Of a stretch of DNA of 34,905 nt, positions 21,859 through 29,848 are shown one piece after another. Source of the DNA: DATHVR01 sp035461175 (GTDB lineage Bacteria; Actinomycetota; Acidimicrobiia; Spongiisociales; ZC4RG35). The stretch spans positions 1-34,905 of the forward strand of contig DATHVR010000060.1 of NCBI GenBank assembly GCA_035461175.1, given 5' to 3'. The number at the start of each line of letters is the position of its first letter. Positions within the stretch are counted from its first letter, which is position 1. The notes beneath the pieces are model-generated. The model saw only the letters and a list, made by a program, of their open reading frames with translations. It was not told where the DNA came from and searched no databases. The translations under genes and the position numbers were made by a program.

Positions 21859-22977
21859 ATGGGACATACAGCAACAGAGCAACTCAACACCCTGGTCATC
21901 GGGGGCGGTCAGGCCGGCCTCGCCGTCGGATACCACCTGCAGCGCGCCGGAGTGCCGTTCCTGATCGTCGACGCCAACCACAGGACAGGCGACTCATGGC
22001 GGAACCGCTGGGATTCCCTGCGCCTGTTCACGCCCAACCGGTTCAACTCGCTCCCGGGGCTGACCATCCGCGGCGCTGACTGGGACTTCCCGACCAAGGA
22101 CGAACTCGCCGAGTATCTGGAGTCGTACGCTGCCCACTTCGAACTCCCTATCCGCCATGGGGTGAAGGTGGACCGTCTCAGCCGGGAAGGCGACGGCTTC
22201 AAGGCTGTCGCCGACCACATGACGTTCGAAGCCGACAACGTGATCGTGGCGATGGCGTCCTACCAGGTCCCGAAGACACCCGCCTTCGCGACCGAGCTCG
22301 ACTCCAGGATCGTCCAGCTGCATGTCGACGATTACAGGAATCCCGGACAACTCCAGCAAGGCGGCGTTCTCGTGGTCGGGCTCGGTAACTCGGGCGCCGA
22401 GATCGCCAAGGAGCTGGCAGGGGATCGAAAGGTCTGGCTGTCGGGTGAGCCCAGTGCGGTGCAGCCGTTCCGGCCGGAGCGGCTGTCGGGCCGGCTGCTC
22501 ATGCCGATCGTGGGCCCCGTGATCCTCAATCGCGTGCTCACCACCAGCACGCCGATGGGTAGACGAGCTCGTTCCAAGATGCTCCACAAGGCAGCACCTC
22601 TGCTCCGTGTCAAACCACGAGACCTCGTCGCCGCCGGGGTGCAGCGGGTCGGTCGGGTGACGGGTGTTCTCGACGGCTATCCGCAAATGGAGGACGGGAG
22701 TGTGCTCGACGTCTCCAACGTGGTCTGGTGCACCGGCTTCGACCCCGGGTTCTCCTGGATCGATCTGCCCGTGTTCGATCAGGCTGGCGACGTCATCCAC
22801 CGTAGGGGGGTGGTGGACCAGATTCCCGGGCTCTACTTCGTTGCGTTGAAATTCCTCCACTCGTTCCTGTCTGACACGTTGCTGACGGTGGGAAGGGACG
22901 CCGGCTACGTGGTCGATCATCTCGTTGGACGCCAACCCGTCAGTCATTCGGGTTCTACCAGCGACTCCATGGCTTGA
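21859..22977 (+). CDS. FAD/NAD(P)H-dependent monooxygenase-like oxidoreductase (CzcO/FMO-like)
   Basis: The 372-residue flavoprotein has the FAD-binding GGGQAGLAVG near residues 15-24, preceded by TLVI. A second Rossmann motif, LVVGLGNSGAE, near residue 170 binds NAD(P)H. Between them are GDSWRNRWDSLRLFTPNRF and LPGLTI, typical of the putative flavoprotein monooxygenases annotated CzcO. The end has VVWCTGFDPGFSWI and FVALKFLHSFLSDTL, also family hallmarks. It should oxygenate or reduce a small organic substrate in the cytoplasm. Within the operon it follows a small membrane protein and a probable HD-GYP/LuxR regulator. GAGG upstream of ATG 21859 is acceptable. Substrate unknown. Confidence 0.92.
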   Translation: MGHTATEQLNTLVIGGGQAGLAVGYHLQRAGVPFLIVDANHRTGDSWRNRWDSLRLFTPNRFNSLPGLTIRGADWDFPTKDELAEYLESYAAHFELPIRHGVKVDRLSREGDGFKAVADHMTFEADNVIVAMASYQVPKTPAFATELDSRIVQLHVDDYRNPGQLQQGGVLVVGLGNSGAEIAKELAGDRKVWLSGEPSAVQPFRPERLSGRLLMPIVGPVILNRVLTTSTPMGRRARSKMLHKAAPLLRVKPRDLVAAGVQRVGRVTGVLDGYPQMEDGSVLDVSNVVWCTGFDPGFSWIDLPVFDQAGDVIHRRGVVDQIPGLYFVALKFLHSFLSDTLLTVGRDAGYVVDHLVGRQPVSHSGSTSDSMA

Positions 22978-23049
22978 ATCAGGGATGGCGCTTGGGGAGG
23001 TCCCCGGCCGTCGGGGATCCGAGCCACCAACTGATCTGTGCCGAGGCGC

Positions 23050-23093
23050 GGAAGCCCGGCCGGGGAGAATGGGAGGGGGGCGGCCGGGCTTCC
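23050..23093 (+). terminator. Strong GC hairpin after the monooxygenase gene
   Basis: GGAAGCCCGGCCG (23050-23062) and CGGCCGGGCTTCC (23081-23093) form a perfect 13-bp stem; the 18-base loop is G-rich (GGGAGAATGGGAGGGGGG). TTGTGCTCCCTTT follows. The position, 73 bp past the stop codon, fits an intrinsic-type terminator of the monooxygenase operon. Confidence 0.6.
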
Positions 23094-23240
23094 TTGTGCT
23101 CCCTTTCGGCTCTGCGCTGGAGGAAGCAGCCCACCGAACGCTAACCAGGGTGTGTTCCCTTGTCTGGCCCATTCGACGAATTTCCTTAGAAGGGCGTTTA
23201 GGCGGCGACCATCCGGGTATGCCGCCTCGAGGTGGGAGGC

Positions 23241-23305
23241 GAAGATGAGCCCCGGAACTTCGGGAGGAGGGGGAAGCGACGGCCCTCAGTCCGGGGCTCA
23301 TCTTC
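23241..23305 (+). repeat. G-rich-loop hairpin element, copy 2
   Basis: GAAGATGAGCCCCGGA (23241-23256) and TCCGGGGCTCATCTTC (23290-23305) form a perfect 16-bp stem, followed by GTTCTTCTCG. The loop carries GGAGGAGGGGGAAGCGACGG. Alignment by eye with 14634-14682 shows the same order: GAGyCCCGGAAC, a G run, GGGGGArGCGACG, CCCTC, TCCGGGGCTCA and CTTCGTT. The two copies lie 8.6 kb apart in intergenic DNA and share both stem and loop. It may terminate transcription from the left. Confidence 0.55.
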
Positions 23306-23564
23306 GTTCTTCTCGTCCTCGCCCGGCGCGACAGTCGGTAACGATTCCACGACGTTCGGCCGGTACCGCTTCATCGGGAGTGGGGTGGGTGCCTGGCTGC
23401 ACTTGGAACCATCTCTGTTTCAACAGGTCGCGGCATGGGCAGGGGAAGAGCACGGGAGAAGGGGACGGTGGACCGGGGGACTTGGTCCAGCACCCCACTC
23501 CCACTCCCGCTGGCCGAGTCCCCCTCCACCAGATGGGGCGTCGTGGGGGAGGCGTCGGTCGCCG
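23306..23564. other. Gene-free stretch with a long-range inverted repeat
   Basis: I find no convincing gene in this interval, nor in 22978-23240 apart from the hairpin there. GGGAGTGGGG (23376-23385) pairs perfectly with CCCCACTCCC (23493-23502), enclosing about 107 bases. A smaller perfect stem, TGGACC (23469-23474) with GGTCCA (23484-23489), lies inside. This could be a structured RNA or only GC-rich chance pairing. Confidence 0.4.
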
Positions 23565-24785
23565 TCACCCCCGGAGTGCACTGGGATCGGCCACGGGCTC
23601 AAGTCCCAGGGATTCCGCGAGCGTGAGCGGCGGGGGATATGTCGGGGCCTTTCCCAGTAGTCGATCATCCCGGATCCACACCGAGGCTTGAGTGGGTTGG
23701 AGCGTGCGTTCGACCGCTCCATGCAGGGCGGCAACGATGGCGGTCAGCTCCGTGCTCGAACGCAGAACGACAGACAATTCGAAAGACTCGCGCTCGGCGT
23801 CGAACCGGGTTCGGTTGAAGAGCTGGTCGACGCGATCTTGAATCCGCCGCCGCAGTGGATTGAGGGCAACGGCAACAGCCAGGACTGAAATCGACACCGC
23901 CAGCTCACTTCCGGCCGGCAGCAGGCGGCTGGACACCCACACCACCGCGGCGTACATCCCGCCCAGGAGCAATACGAGGACCGAATATGAGAGCGAGCGG
24001 CTGACGAGCCGGTCGATCTCATAGAGGCGGTATCGCAGGATGGCGAGGAGGATCGCCACCGGCAGCGCCCAGAACGCCCCCACCACCACCGGGTAGAGCA
24101 GGACCTCGTACCGTCCGGCTGAGGGAGTCTGGCTGATCACCGCCACCAGGAGGAGGAACCAGATCGCCGCCGCCATGAACCACTTGAGCTGGGATCGAAC
24201 CACCACGTCGGCGATGCGATAGCGACGCCGCAGAGCCCACAGACCTCCGATGACCGCCACCGGCAAAGACCAGGCGGCGGCGGCCCAGGTAGTTGCCACC
24301 CAGTCAGGACCGCCCAGAGGGTTGACCCGGCCGGTGGTGGGAAGCGGATCGGGATTGAAAAGACCGAGCACCGCAAGACAGGCCATGGCGGCTGTGATGG
24401 CGAGGAACAACCGCCTTGGCCCGCCTGCCTCGGCCGAGCCGGTCGGAAACAGATACAGCAATGCGATTGCGGCCCAGAACATGACGATCACGGCCAATCC
24501 GAGGAATGCTTCGAGGTATGCGGAGGCCGCCAGATGGGAAAGCTCGAATACCACCCATCCGCCGATGAAGATGACGCCGGCGGCAGCCCCGACGGTGGCC
24601 AGGATCCGGCCGATCGCGTTGCCGGGACGACGGACGAGTAGCAGGGCTCCCACCACCGGGTAGGCCATCATCCCCATGGCCCACGGACGGGAATCCTCCT
24701 GACCCGGCAGGGGCCAGGCCGCGTTCAACGCGAGGGAACCTACGACCAGAAGAGCCCAGGAGATGTGCCAGATCGCCTTTCGCAT
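23565..24785 (-). CDS. Multi-TM sensor-like membrane protein (paralogue of 2351-3574)
   Basis: A 406-residue protein from ATG 24783-24785. Nine or ten hydrophobic segments cover about residues 5-320. The family landmarks are LLVRRPGNAIGRILATVG early, LRYRLYEIDRLVSRSLSYSV in the middle, and the soluble tail LNPLRRRIQDRVDQLFNRTR, then FDAERESFELSVVLR and LQPTQASVWIRDD. The order and spacing match the protein at 2351-3574 closely, though identity is modest. As there, no kinase or other output domain is attached. The tail after WIRDD (KAPTYPPPLTLAESLG) is proline-rich. No ribosome binding site is evident. A signalling role is inference. Confidence 0.78.
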   Translation of the reverse strand: MRKAIWHISWALLVVGSLALNAAWPLPGQEDSRPWAMGMMAYPVVGALLLVRRPGNAIGRILATVGAAAGVIFIGGWVVFELSHLAASAYLEAFLGLAVIVMFWAAIALLYLFPTGSAEAGGPRRLFLAITAAMACLAVLGLFNPDPLPTTGRVNPLGGPDWVATTWAAAAWSLPVAVIGGLWALRRRYRIADVVVRSQLKWFMAAAIWFLLLVAVISQTPSAGRYEVLLYPVVVGAFWALPVAILLAILRYRLYEIDRLVSRSLSYSVLVLLLGGMYAAVVWVSSRLLPAGSELAVSISVLAVAVALNPLRRRIQDRVDQLFNRTRFDAERESFELSVVLRSSTELTAIVAALHGAVERTLQPTQASVWIRDDRLLGKAPTYPPPLTLAESLGLEPVADPSALRG

Positions 24786-24821
24786 CGATTGATCATGCCC
24801 GTTGAGCGTTACGGCCCCGAT

Positions 24822-24877
24822 ACGAACGCCCGCTTCTAGTCGAGGAGACTCCCGTTCCCTGGGTGGTAGGCGTTCGT
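24822..24877. repeat. Nine-bp inverted repeat between two minus-strand genes
   Basis: ACGAACGCC (24822-24830) and GGCGTTCGT (24869-24877) are exact inverted copies separated by 38 bases. They lie in the 95-bp space between the hydrolase stop and the start of the sensor-like gene. They could form a terminator for the former or an operator for the latter. Confidence 0.4.
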
Positions 24878-24880
24878 GTC

Positions 24881-26644
24881 CTAGCCGGGCGGGTCCAGAT
24901 CGGTGAGGAAGTCCGTCAGCCTCTCAGTATCGGCACCGGTCCAGCCATCCGGGCGGGTTACGGCGATCCAGGCCTCCGCGTTGGCCTGCCTGGTGTACAG
25001 ATGCCCGTAGCCCTCCGGGACTGAGCCGGCGGCGGGAAGATCCATCATCACCTGCCATCCCGTGATCAATCGGGCGTAGTGGAAGTCTCGACTCAGTTCG
25101 GCGCCGCGCTGGCCGTCGAGGAGCCAGTCGGGCTGGTCGAGGAAGAGCGACGGCGAGAAAAACACCACCGGGTCGGAGGCGTGCTGTAGGTAGACAACCC
25201 TCGTCTCTCCCCAGGCCTCTTCGTCCCCTGGTAGGTCGAGTGGGTTCGAGCCGTTGGTGAACCGGACGGTCCGACCACCCTGGTAGAGGGGCGTCGACGG
25301 GGAGCTGCCCGGATCCCGGTTTGCCACCAGTTCGTTCCACAGCTCGTTCACGAACGGGGGACCAACCATGAGGGCGCCGTCGATGGGTTCGTTGACGATG
25401 TTGATGGAGGTGAGGATGGCTTCGACTCCGTAGGCGCCGAGCGACAGCCCATACAGGTAGATCTCGGGTCGCTCCTCCTCAGGAAGGGTCGACAGGTAGT
25501 CGTGGATGGTGGCGAAGACAGTCTCGGAGGTCTGCTTGACCTCGTCCTGGTCGGCGAGCAGTGAGATCCAGCTGGGCAGATAGGAGTATTGAGCGCCGGC
25601 CACGGCGACGTCGCCGTTGTGGACGTACTCCAGGGCTGTGATGGCGTTGGGTTCGAGAAAGCCGGTTCCGGTGGTGGTGGCAACCACCAGGACCTGGCGA
25701 TCGAAGGCACCGGTCCGGATGAGCTCGTCGAGGACGAGTTGGGCCCGTTCCTCGACGGTGTCGGCCGATCTGAGACCGGCGTAGACGCGTATCGGCTCCA
25801 TCGCACCGCCTCCATGGAAGGCGTTGAGCTCGGCGACTGTGGGGCCGGTCGCGACGAACGTGCGGCCCTTCTCGCCAAGCGTGTCCCAAACGACGAGCGA
25901 TTCCGGGCTCCCCGACCTGAGCTCGGATGCCGGCTGTGTTATCCCTTCGGCGGTGACGGTGTCACGCGGGGCAAAGATCTGGTTGGCGACTGCGAAGAAG
26001 GTGTTGACCAGGACGCCGCTCCAAAGACTCCAAACCATGAGGATGAGACCGAGGCCACCAAGCAGCCGGGCGAGTCGCCGGGGGAAGACCTTGCCCAGCC
26101 ATCTGGTCAGGAAGCCGAAAAGTCTTCGCAGCGATCTGACAACTGTCAGGATCAAGACTGAGACGACGAAGGCGACCGGGACGATCGTCAGCCAGATCGT
26201 GACGGAAATGGGCTCCATCCCGAACTTCTCCCGCAGGTCGTTCTGCCATCCGACGAAATTCCACATCGATATCCCGAGCAGAATCGTGAGGACTGCGAAC
26301 CACAGCCAGCGAACGGCGACCCACAGGAGTCTTCGGGGCGTCGACAAACCGAGGTAGTTCCAGGCCCATCCCCAACCGGCCCCCAACCCGTATCCCACCA
26401 TGAACGAGATTCCCGACACGATGCCCTGGGTGATCGCGAGCTTCGGTAGCAGGGATGGCCACAGCGACAACACGAACATGAGGAGGCCGGCGAGCACACC
26501 GGGGCGCGACACCGGCCGTCCCAGCACCTTCGTCCTGTCCTGAGTTTCGGTGGTGCTCGTCGGGATGCGAGACCCTGGTGGGAGAGGCGCAGCATGTCGA
26601 GGCCGCTGTGGCGACACTCTGACCGGGGGAGCGGATGTGGTCAT
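24881..26644 (-). CDS. Membrane-bound alpha/beta-hydrolase (Abhydrolase_9 type)
   Basis: A 587-residue protein of two parts. Residues about 45-235 contain five or six TM segments, including GVLAGLLMFVLSLWPSLLPK and FMVGYGLGAGWGWAWNYLG, matching the Abhydrolase_9 N-terminal domain. Residues about 250-585 are the hydrolase domain, with the nucleophile elbow YGLSLGAYGVEAIL, HASDPVVFFSPSLF and a late histidine in GYGHLYTRQANAEAW. This family is widespread in actinobacteria and suspected of lipid or ester hydrolysis at the membrane, without firm proof. The start ATG (26642-26644) overlaps a 28-codon reading frame's stop and lacks a good ribosome binding site, suggesting coupled translation. Confidence 0.9.
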   Translation of the reverse strand: MTTSAPPVRVSPQRPRHAAPLPPGSRIPTSTTETQDRTKVLGRPVSRPGVLAGLLMFVLSLWPSLLPKLAITQGIVSGISFMVGYGLGAGWGWAWNYLGLSTPRRLLWVAVRWLWFAVLTILLGISMWNFVGWQNDLREKFGMEPISVTIWLTIVPVAFVVSVLILTVVRSLRRLFGFLTRWLGKVFPRRLARLLGGLGLILMVWSLWSGVLVNTFFAVANQIFAPRDTVTAEGITQPASELRSGSPESLVVWDTLGEKGRTFVATGPTVAELNAFHGGGAMEPIRVYAGLRSADTVEERAQLVLDELIRTGAFDRQVLVVATTTGTGFLEPNAITALEYVHNGDVAVAGAQYSYLPSWISLLADQDEVKQTSETVFATIHDYLSTLPEEERPEIYLYGLSLGAYGVEAILTSINIVNEPIDGALMVGPPFVNELWNELVANRDPGSSPSTPLYQGGRTVRFTNGSNPLDLPGDEEAWGETRVVYLQHASDPVVFFSPSLFLDQPDWLLDGQRGAELSRDFHYARLITGWQVMMDLPAAGSVPEGYGHLYTRQANAEAWIAVTRPDGWTGADTERLTDFLTDLDPPG

Positions 26645-26727
26645 AGGGTTCCGTTGGCCTCGACCAGCGATCCGTCGAAGAACGGATCCTGGTGGTTCGG
26701 CATTGGGGCGGGCGTATCCGGTGTCAC
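26641..26727 (-). CDS. Possible 28-residue leader peptide before the Abhydrolase_9 gene
   Basis: On the minus strand GTG (26725-26727) opens 28 codons, with PNHQDPFFDGSLVEANGTL at the end, and stops at TGA 26641-26643 in ATGA overlap with the hydrolase start. TAGGGT lies shortly upstream and could be a -10, making this GTG close to the transcript's 5' end. The overlap would explain how the hydrolase is translated without its own ribosome binding site. Only position supports it; chance is possible. Confidence 0.3.
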   Translation of the reverse strand: MTPDTPAPMPNHQDPFFDGSLVEANGTL

Positions 26728-26839
26728 GGTTTCGACCCTATCGGTCGGCTGCCGCAGCCTTCTAGGGTCATACGTCCCGGCAGGGCCCATTCCTCGCCGG
26801 CGTCGACAGCAGTTGGATTGGTCGGCTAATCGCTACCGA

Positions 26840-27712
26840 TCACGGGCTGGGATGAGCAGACGCCGTGTCTACCCGATAGCCGAGTCGGCCCCTGGTCCAG
26901 ATCGTCAGCACGAGGGCGATCACAGCTGCAACCGAGATCGTCGTCCATAGCGGGATCATCGAGTGGGCGGCATCCGGAAGAACGGGCAGCAAACCGACGG
27001 TGGTGTTGGTGGCGGCATGGATGACGACGACCGCCGGGAGGCTCTTGGTCGTGTTCCAGAGCCATCCATAGATCACCGATGTGACCGTGGTCTGAGCGAG
27101 GAACGCCGTGAAGGGCGTCAGCTGTTGAACAGTCCCTTCGATGCAGAACAGGGGCAGGTGCCAAAGTCCCCAGATGAGACCGAGGAGGATCACCGCCGCA
27201 ATCGGATGGAGGCGCTGTTCCAACCGGGGCAGAGCGAATCCCCGCCATCCGAACTCCTCGCCCAGCGGCCCACCGAGCACGACCACGTACAGGAACACGG
27301 GAATTGTCAGATAGAGCTGGGCCGGATCGTTCCATTCACCGACCGGGGCTCCCAGGCCCTGCGCGATGGCGACGGCGATGAGGATGATTGCCGCCGGGGC
27401 GAGAAGTACCAGAACCCACAATGGAAAGGGGAGGCGCCACTTCCACTGCTTGGCAAGCTCGGCGCGGAGACCTGCCGGCCCGCGGCGAGCCACGATCAGG
27501 ATCGCGGCCGCGACACTGGGGCCGAAGGTCCCGGAGACCAGAAGAAACTGTCGGACAACTTCCGGGGGCGTCCACCATGCCAGCGGCAGCCACAACGCCC
27601 AGCTGATGCCATATGTGAGGAGGAAGAACCCCCCGAGTCGGAGGCCCGATGCTGCCGCGGGCGGGTACCCCGCGGCCTCTGAGGCCGACTCAGCTGAGGG
27701 CTTGAAAGTCAC
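26840..27712 (-). CDS. CPBP-family intramembrane metalloprotease (CAAX protease/Abi)
   Basis: A 290-residue polytopic protein from GTG 27710-27712 with about eight TM segments. All CPBP motifs are present: EEFGWRGFALPRL with E152, E153 and R157; LIWGLWHLPLF with H185; and IHAATNTTVG with H232 and N236. These residues form the glutamate/histidine active site of Rce1-like intramembrane proteases. Bacterial members act in bacteriocin self-immunity, peptide processing or signalling; nothing here identifies the substrate. It is downstream of the adenylyl cyclase gene on the same strand, separated by 141 bp containing a short GCCGGC hairpin (27749-27764), so co-transcription is uncertain. Confidence 0.92.
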   Translation of the reverse strand: MTFKPSAESASEAAGYPPAAASGLRLGGFFLLTYGISWALWLPLAWWTPPEVVRQFLLVSGTFGPSVAAAILIVARRGPAGLRAELAKQWKWRLPFPLWVLVLLAPAAIILIAVAIAQGLGAPVGEWNDPAQLYLTIPVFLYVVVLGGPLGEEFGWRGFALPRLEQRLHPIAAVILLGLIWGLWHLPLFCIEGTVQQLTPFTAFLAQTTVTSVIYGWLWNTTKSLPAVVVIHAATNTTVGLLPVLPDAAHSMIPLWTTISVAAVIALVLTIWTRGRLGYRVDTASAHPSP

Positions 27713-27853
27713 TGGGGGCGCCGGATTCGCCGTCTCCTGTAATGAGCCGCCGGCGTCGGCCGGCAGCGGGATGGGTTGCTGGGACCGTCCTTGTCGGTCG
27801 GGCGTCAGGGTAGGCGGCAGGAGGGCCGCCGCTGACTACCTCCGGAAACCAGA

Positions 27854-29053
27854 TCACGCAGGGGGTCGGCTCACCAGGTAGCCGGCGACGGGTGCGGCCA
27901 GACCCTTCAGGTCCAGCGGTCCAACCGGGTCGAACTTCCAGGTGGACTCTGAGCTGAGTCGGCCGGCCACTCCCGGACCGACCAGCACCTCTCCCGGTCC
28001 GGCCGCCCCACACAGCCGGGCGGCGAGGTTCACCGTCCGTCCGAAGAGGTCACCGTCTTGTTCGATCAGGGTCCCCGCCTCGATGCCGGCTCGGGTGGGT
28101 GGGAGGTGCTGCGGCCACCGGTCATGGGACCCAACTACGTCGAGGCTGGCGTCGACAGCACCGGCGGCGTCCGGAAAGGCCACCATCGCCCCGTCTCCAA
28201 GCAGCTTGATGAGCCTGCCGCCGGTGCGGCGCCCGACCTCTGTGACCCGGTCATGCAGAACTTCCCCCACCTCCAGGGCAGCGGAGTCGCCGCGCTCCTC
28301 CGTCAGTTGGGTGAAGCCACTCACGTCGATGAAGACCACGGCCGGAGGATCGGGGGGTGCAGGTGGGATCCAGCCTCGTGCGGCCAGTTCCCGCTCGAAC
28401 AGGTCGGCGTTGACTGCGTTGAAGGTCTGCTCGAGCAGACGCTGCTCCAGCCACACCAATAACCGAGGCAGAAGGGAGGTGAGTCTGGTTCCCAACTCGG
28501 CCGTTTCCTCCCGGGCCCGGCCGGGTTCCACACCGGAACCCATCAGCTCCACCCAGAGACCCATCCAACCCTCGACCGTCCGCCGCACACCGTCGCCGGC
28601 CAGTCGGGCCGCACGCTCCACCACGCGCTCGGGACCGATTCTCGACCACCCGGTCACGAGTTCGGCGATCAGTTCTTCCTCGTCGGCTCGCAGGGGCCGT
28701 TTAGGGGGCGGCTCTACCAGTCCCAGGTTCTCGTACACGCGGGGTAGGAGCGATTTCAGCTCACCCATCTCATCCGCAAACTCGGCGTAGGTGCGTCCGC
28801 TTGAAGGCGAGGGAGTAAGGAAGAAATCAGCGATCGGACCCAGGTCCAGGAGCCCCTCCTCCAGGGCCCGTTCGAGGTGATCGAGGGTCACGCCTGCAGC
28901 CAGAAAGCTCCGGACCGTCCTGACCCGATGCGCATCCCCCCAGGTCAACTTTCCGCCCGGCTCGGGAGTGATGATCCCGAGTCCGAGCAACTGGTCCAAC
29001 TCTTCAGGCGTTGCCCCCGTTTCCGCCTGTAGTTGCGCTCTCGTCAATTCCAT
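27854..29053 (-). CDS. Class III adenylyl cyclase with MerR-like N-terminal region
   Basis: A 399-residue soluble protein. Residues 1-65 resemble a MerR-type winged HTH (TRAQLQAETGATPEELDQLL, then TWGDAHRVRTVRSFLAAGVT). A helical middle follows, and residues 235-395 form the cyclase homology domain. The canonical catalytic set appears complete: metal aspartates D243 (FIDVSGFT) and D287 (LLGDGAM), adenine-recognition K283 and D335 (DLFG), and transition-state N342 and R346 (VNLAAR). It should therefore make cAMP from ATP, probably as a dimer. The MerR-like part may sense a ligand rather than bind DNA. A SulP transporter with a cyclic-nucleotide-binding domain in the same window is a possible target. 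Confidence 0.9.
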   Translation of the reverse strand: MELTRAQLQAETGATPEELDQLLGLGIITPEPGGKLTWGDAHRVRTVRSFLAAGVTLDHLERALEEGLLDLGPIADFFLTPSPSSGRTYAEFADEMGELKSLLPRVYENLGLVEPPPKRPLRADEEELIAELVTGWSRIGPERVVERAARLAGDGVRRTVEGWMGLWVELMGSGVEPGRAREETAELGTRLTSLLPRLLVWLEQRLLEQTFNAVNADLFERELAARGWIPPAPPDPPAVVFIDVSGFTQLTEERGDSAALEVGEVLHDRVTEVGRRTGGRLIKLLGDGAMVAFPDAAGAVDASLDVVGSHDRWPQHLPPTRAGIEAGTLIEQDGDLFGRTVNLAARLCGAAGPGEVLVGPGVAGRLSSESTWKFDPVGPLDLKGLAAPVAGYLVSRPPA

Positions 29054-29175
29054 AGGGGTTGAGAATATTGGGGGCGCGAACCGCTCGCACGCGATGGGCG
29101 GCAGGTGACGTTCGACCCTGTTCGCCGGGTTCGGTGATCGGCATTGTGGGGGATGCGATCGCAGAGAGGTGAAGG

Positions 29176-29778
29176 ATGAGCCAGACCATTGGAACCGAGA
29201 CCGCCCAGCCGACGGCCCCCGTTCAAGCGATCCGGCCCCCGACGAGCTGGTACTGGATCGCCGGGGTCATTGCCTTCGTGGGCCTGGTGGCAGGCCTGGT
29301 CATTGGAATCCTGGGGTACCTGAATGCCCTGGACGAGTACGAAGCCTTCCCCCGCCTGGCGGCCTCCGGAGTCGCCGAGGTCGTGGTCGACGATCCGGGC
29401 AATCTGGTCATCTACCACCGGGGTGCTGGGTCGCCTCACCTCTCCGAACTCGGGATCACGGTGACCGACCCGTCCGGGTCTTCCGTCGCCGTGGAGCCCT
29501 ACGACTCCGTACTCATCTTCGGTACGGGTGACGGTCAGGCCCGCGCGGTCGCAACCTTCGACGCCGTCAGCACCGGGAGCTACCGGATGGAGGTGGCCGA
29601 ATCGGTCCCCGGTGATCTGGCGGTAGGACGGAGTTGGGCATGGGTAGCCCTACCTGCCGTGTTGGGTGGGCTCGGCATCGCCGGTTTGTCGATCCTGGCG
29701 GCGGCGGCGATCGGGCTGACCACGATCATCCGCCGCTCGAGCGCCGCGGCCCGGCATGCGCGGGCCTCCCTCGCCTGA
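29176..29778 (+). CDS. Two-TM membrane protein with extracytoplasmic beta domain
   Basis: A 200-residue protein from ATG 29176 with AGGTGAAGG directly upstream. The first TM is about residues 28-52 (WIAGVIAFVGLVAGLVIGIL) and the second about 155-182 (WVALPAVLGGLGIAGLSILA). The loop between is polar and strand-rich (EVVVDDPGNLVIYHRGAG, GITVTDPSGSSVAVEPYD) and should lie outside. The C-terminus is short and basic. I do not recognise a named family. It is divergent from the adenylyl cyclase gene (122-bp gap) and convergent with the repeat protease gene. Confidence 0.75.
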   Translation: MSQTIGTETAQPTAPVQAIRPPTSWYWIAGVIAFVGLVAGLVIGILGYLNALDEYEAFPRLAASGVAEVVVDDPGNLVIYHRGAGSPHLSELGITVTDPSGSSVAVEPYDSVLIFGTGDGQARAVATFDAVSTGSYRMEVAESVPGDLAVGRSWAWVALPAVLGGLGIAGLSILAAAAIGLTTIIRRSSAAARHARASLA

Positions 29779-29848
29779 CCTCGGGAGCCGAGCTCGTTCT
29801 TTCTGGAGCTGAGTGACAGGCGGATGGACAGGAACGGTGTCGGAGAGG

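Noticed and set aside
21994..23301. 435-codon minus-strand open frame
   Set aside because: Antisense to the FAD monooxygenase gene and running into hairpin DNA; no protein-like pattern.
24881..26644. Plus-strand frames of up to 190 codons within the Abhydrolase_9 gene
   Set aside because: They are shadows of the minus-strand gene, which has TM segments and the GLSLGA nucleophile motif.
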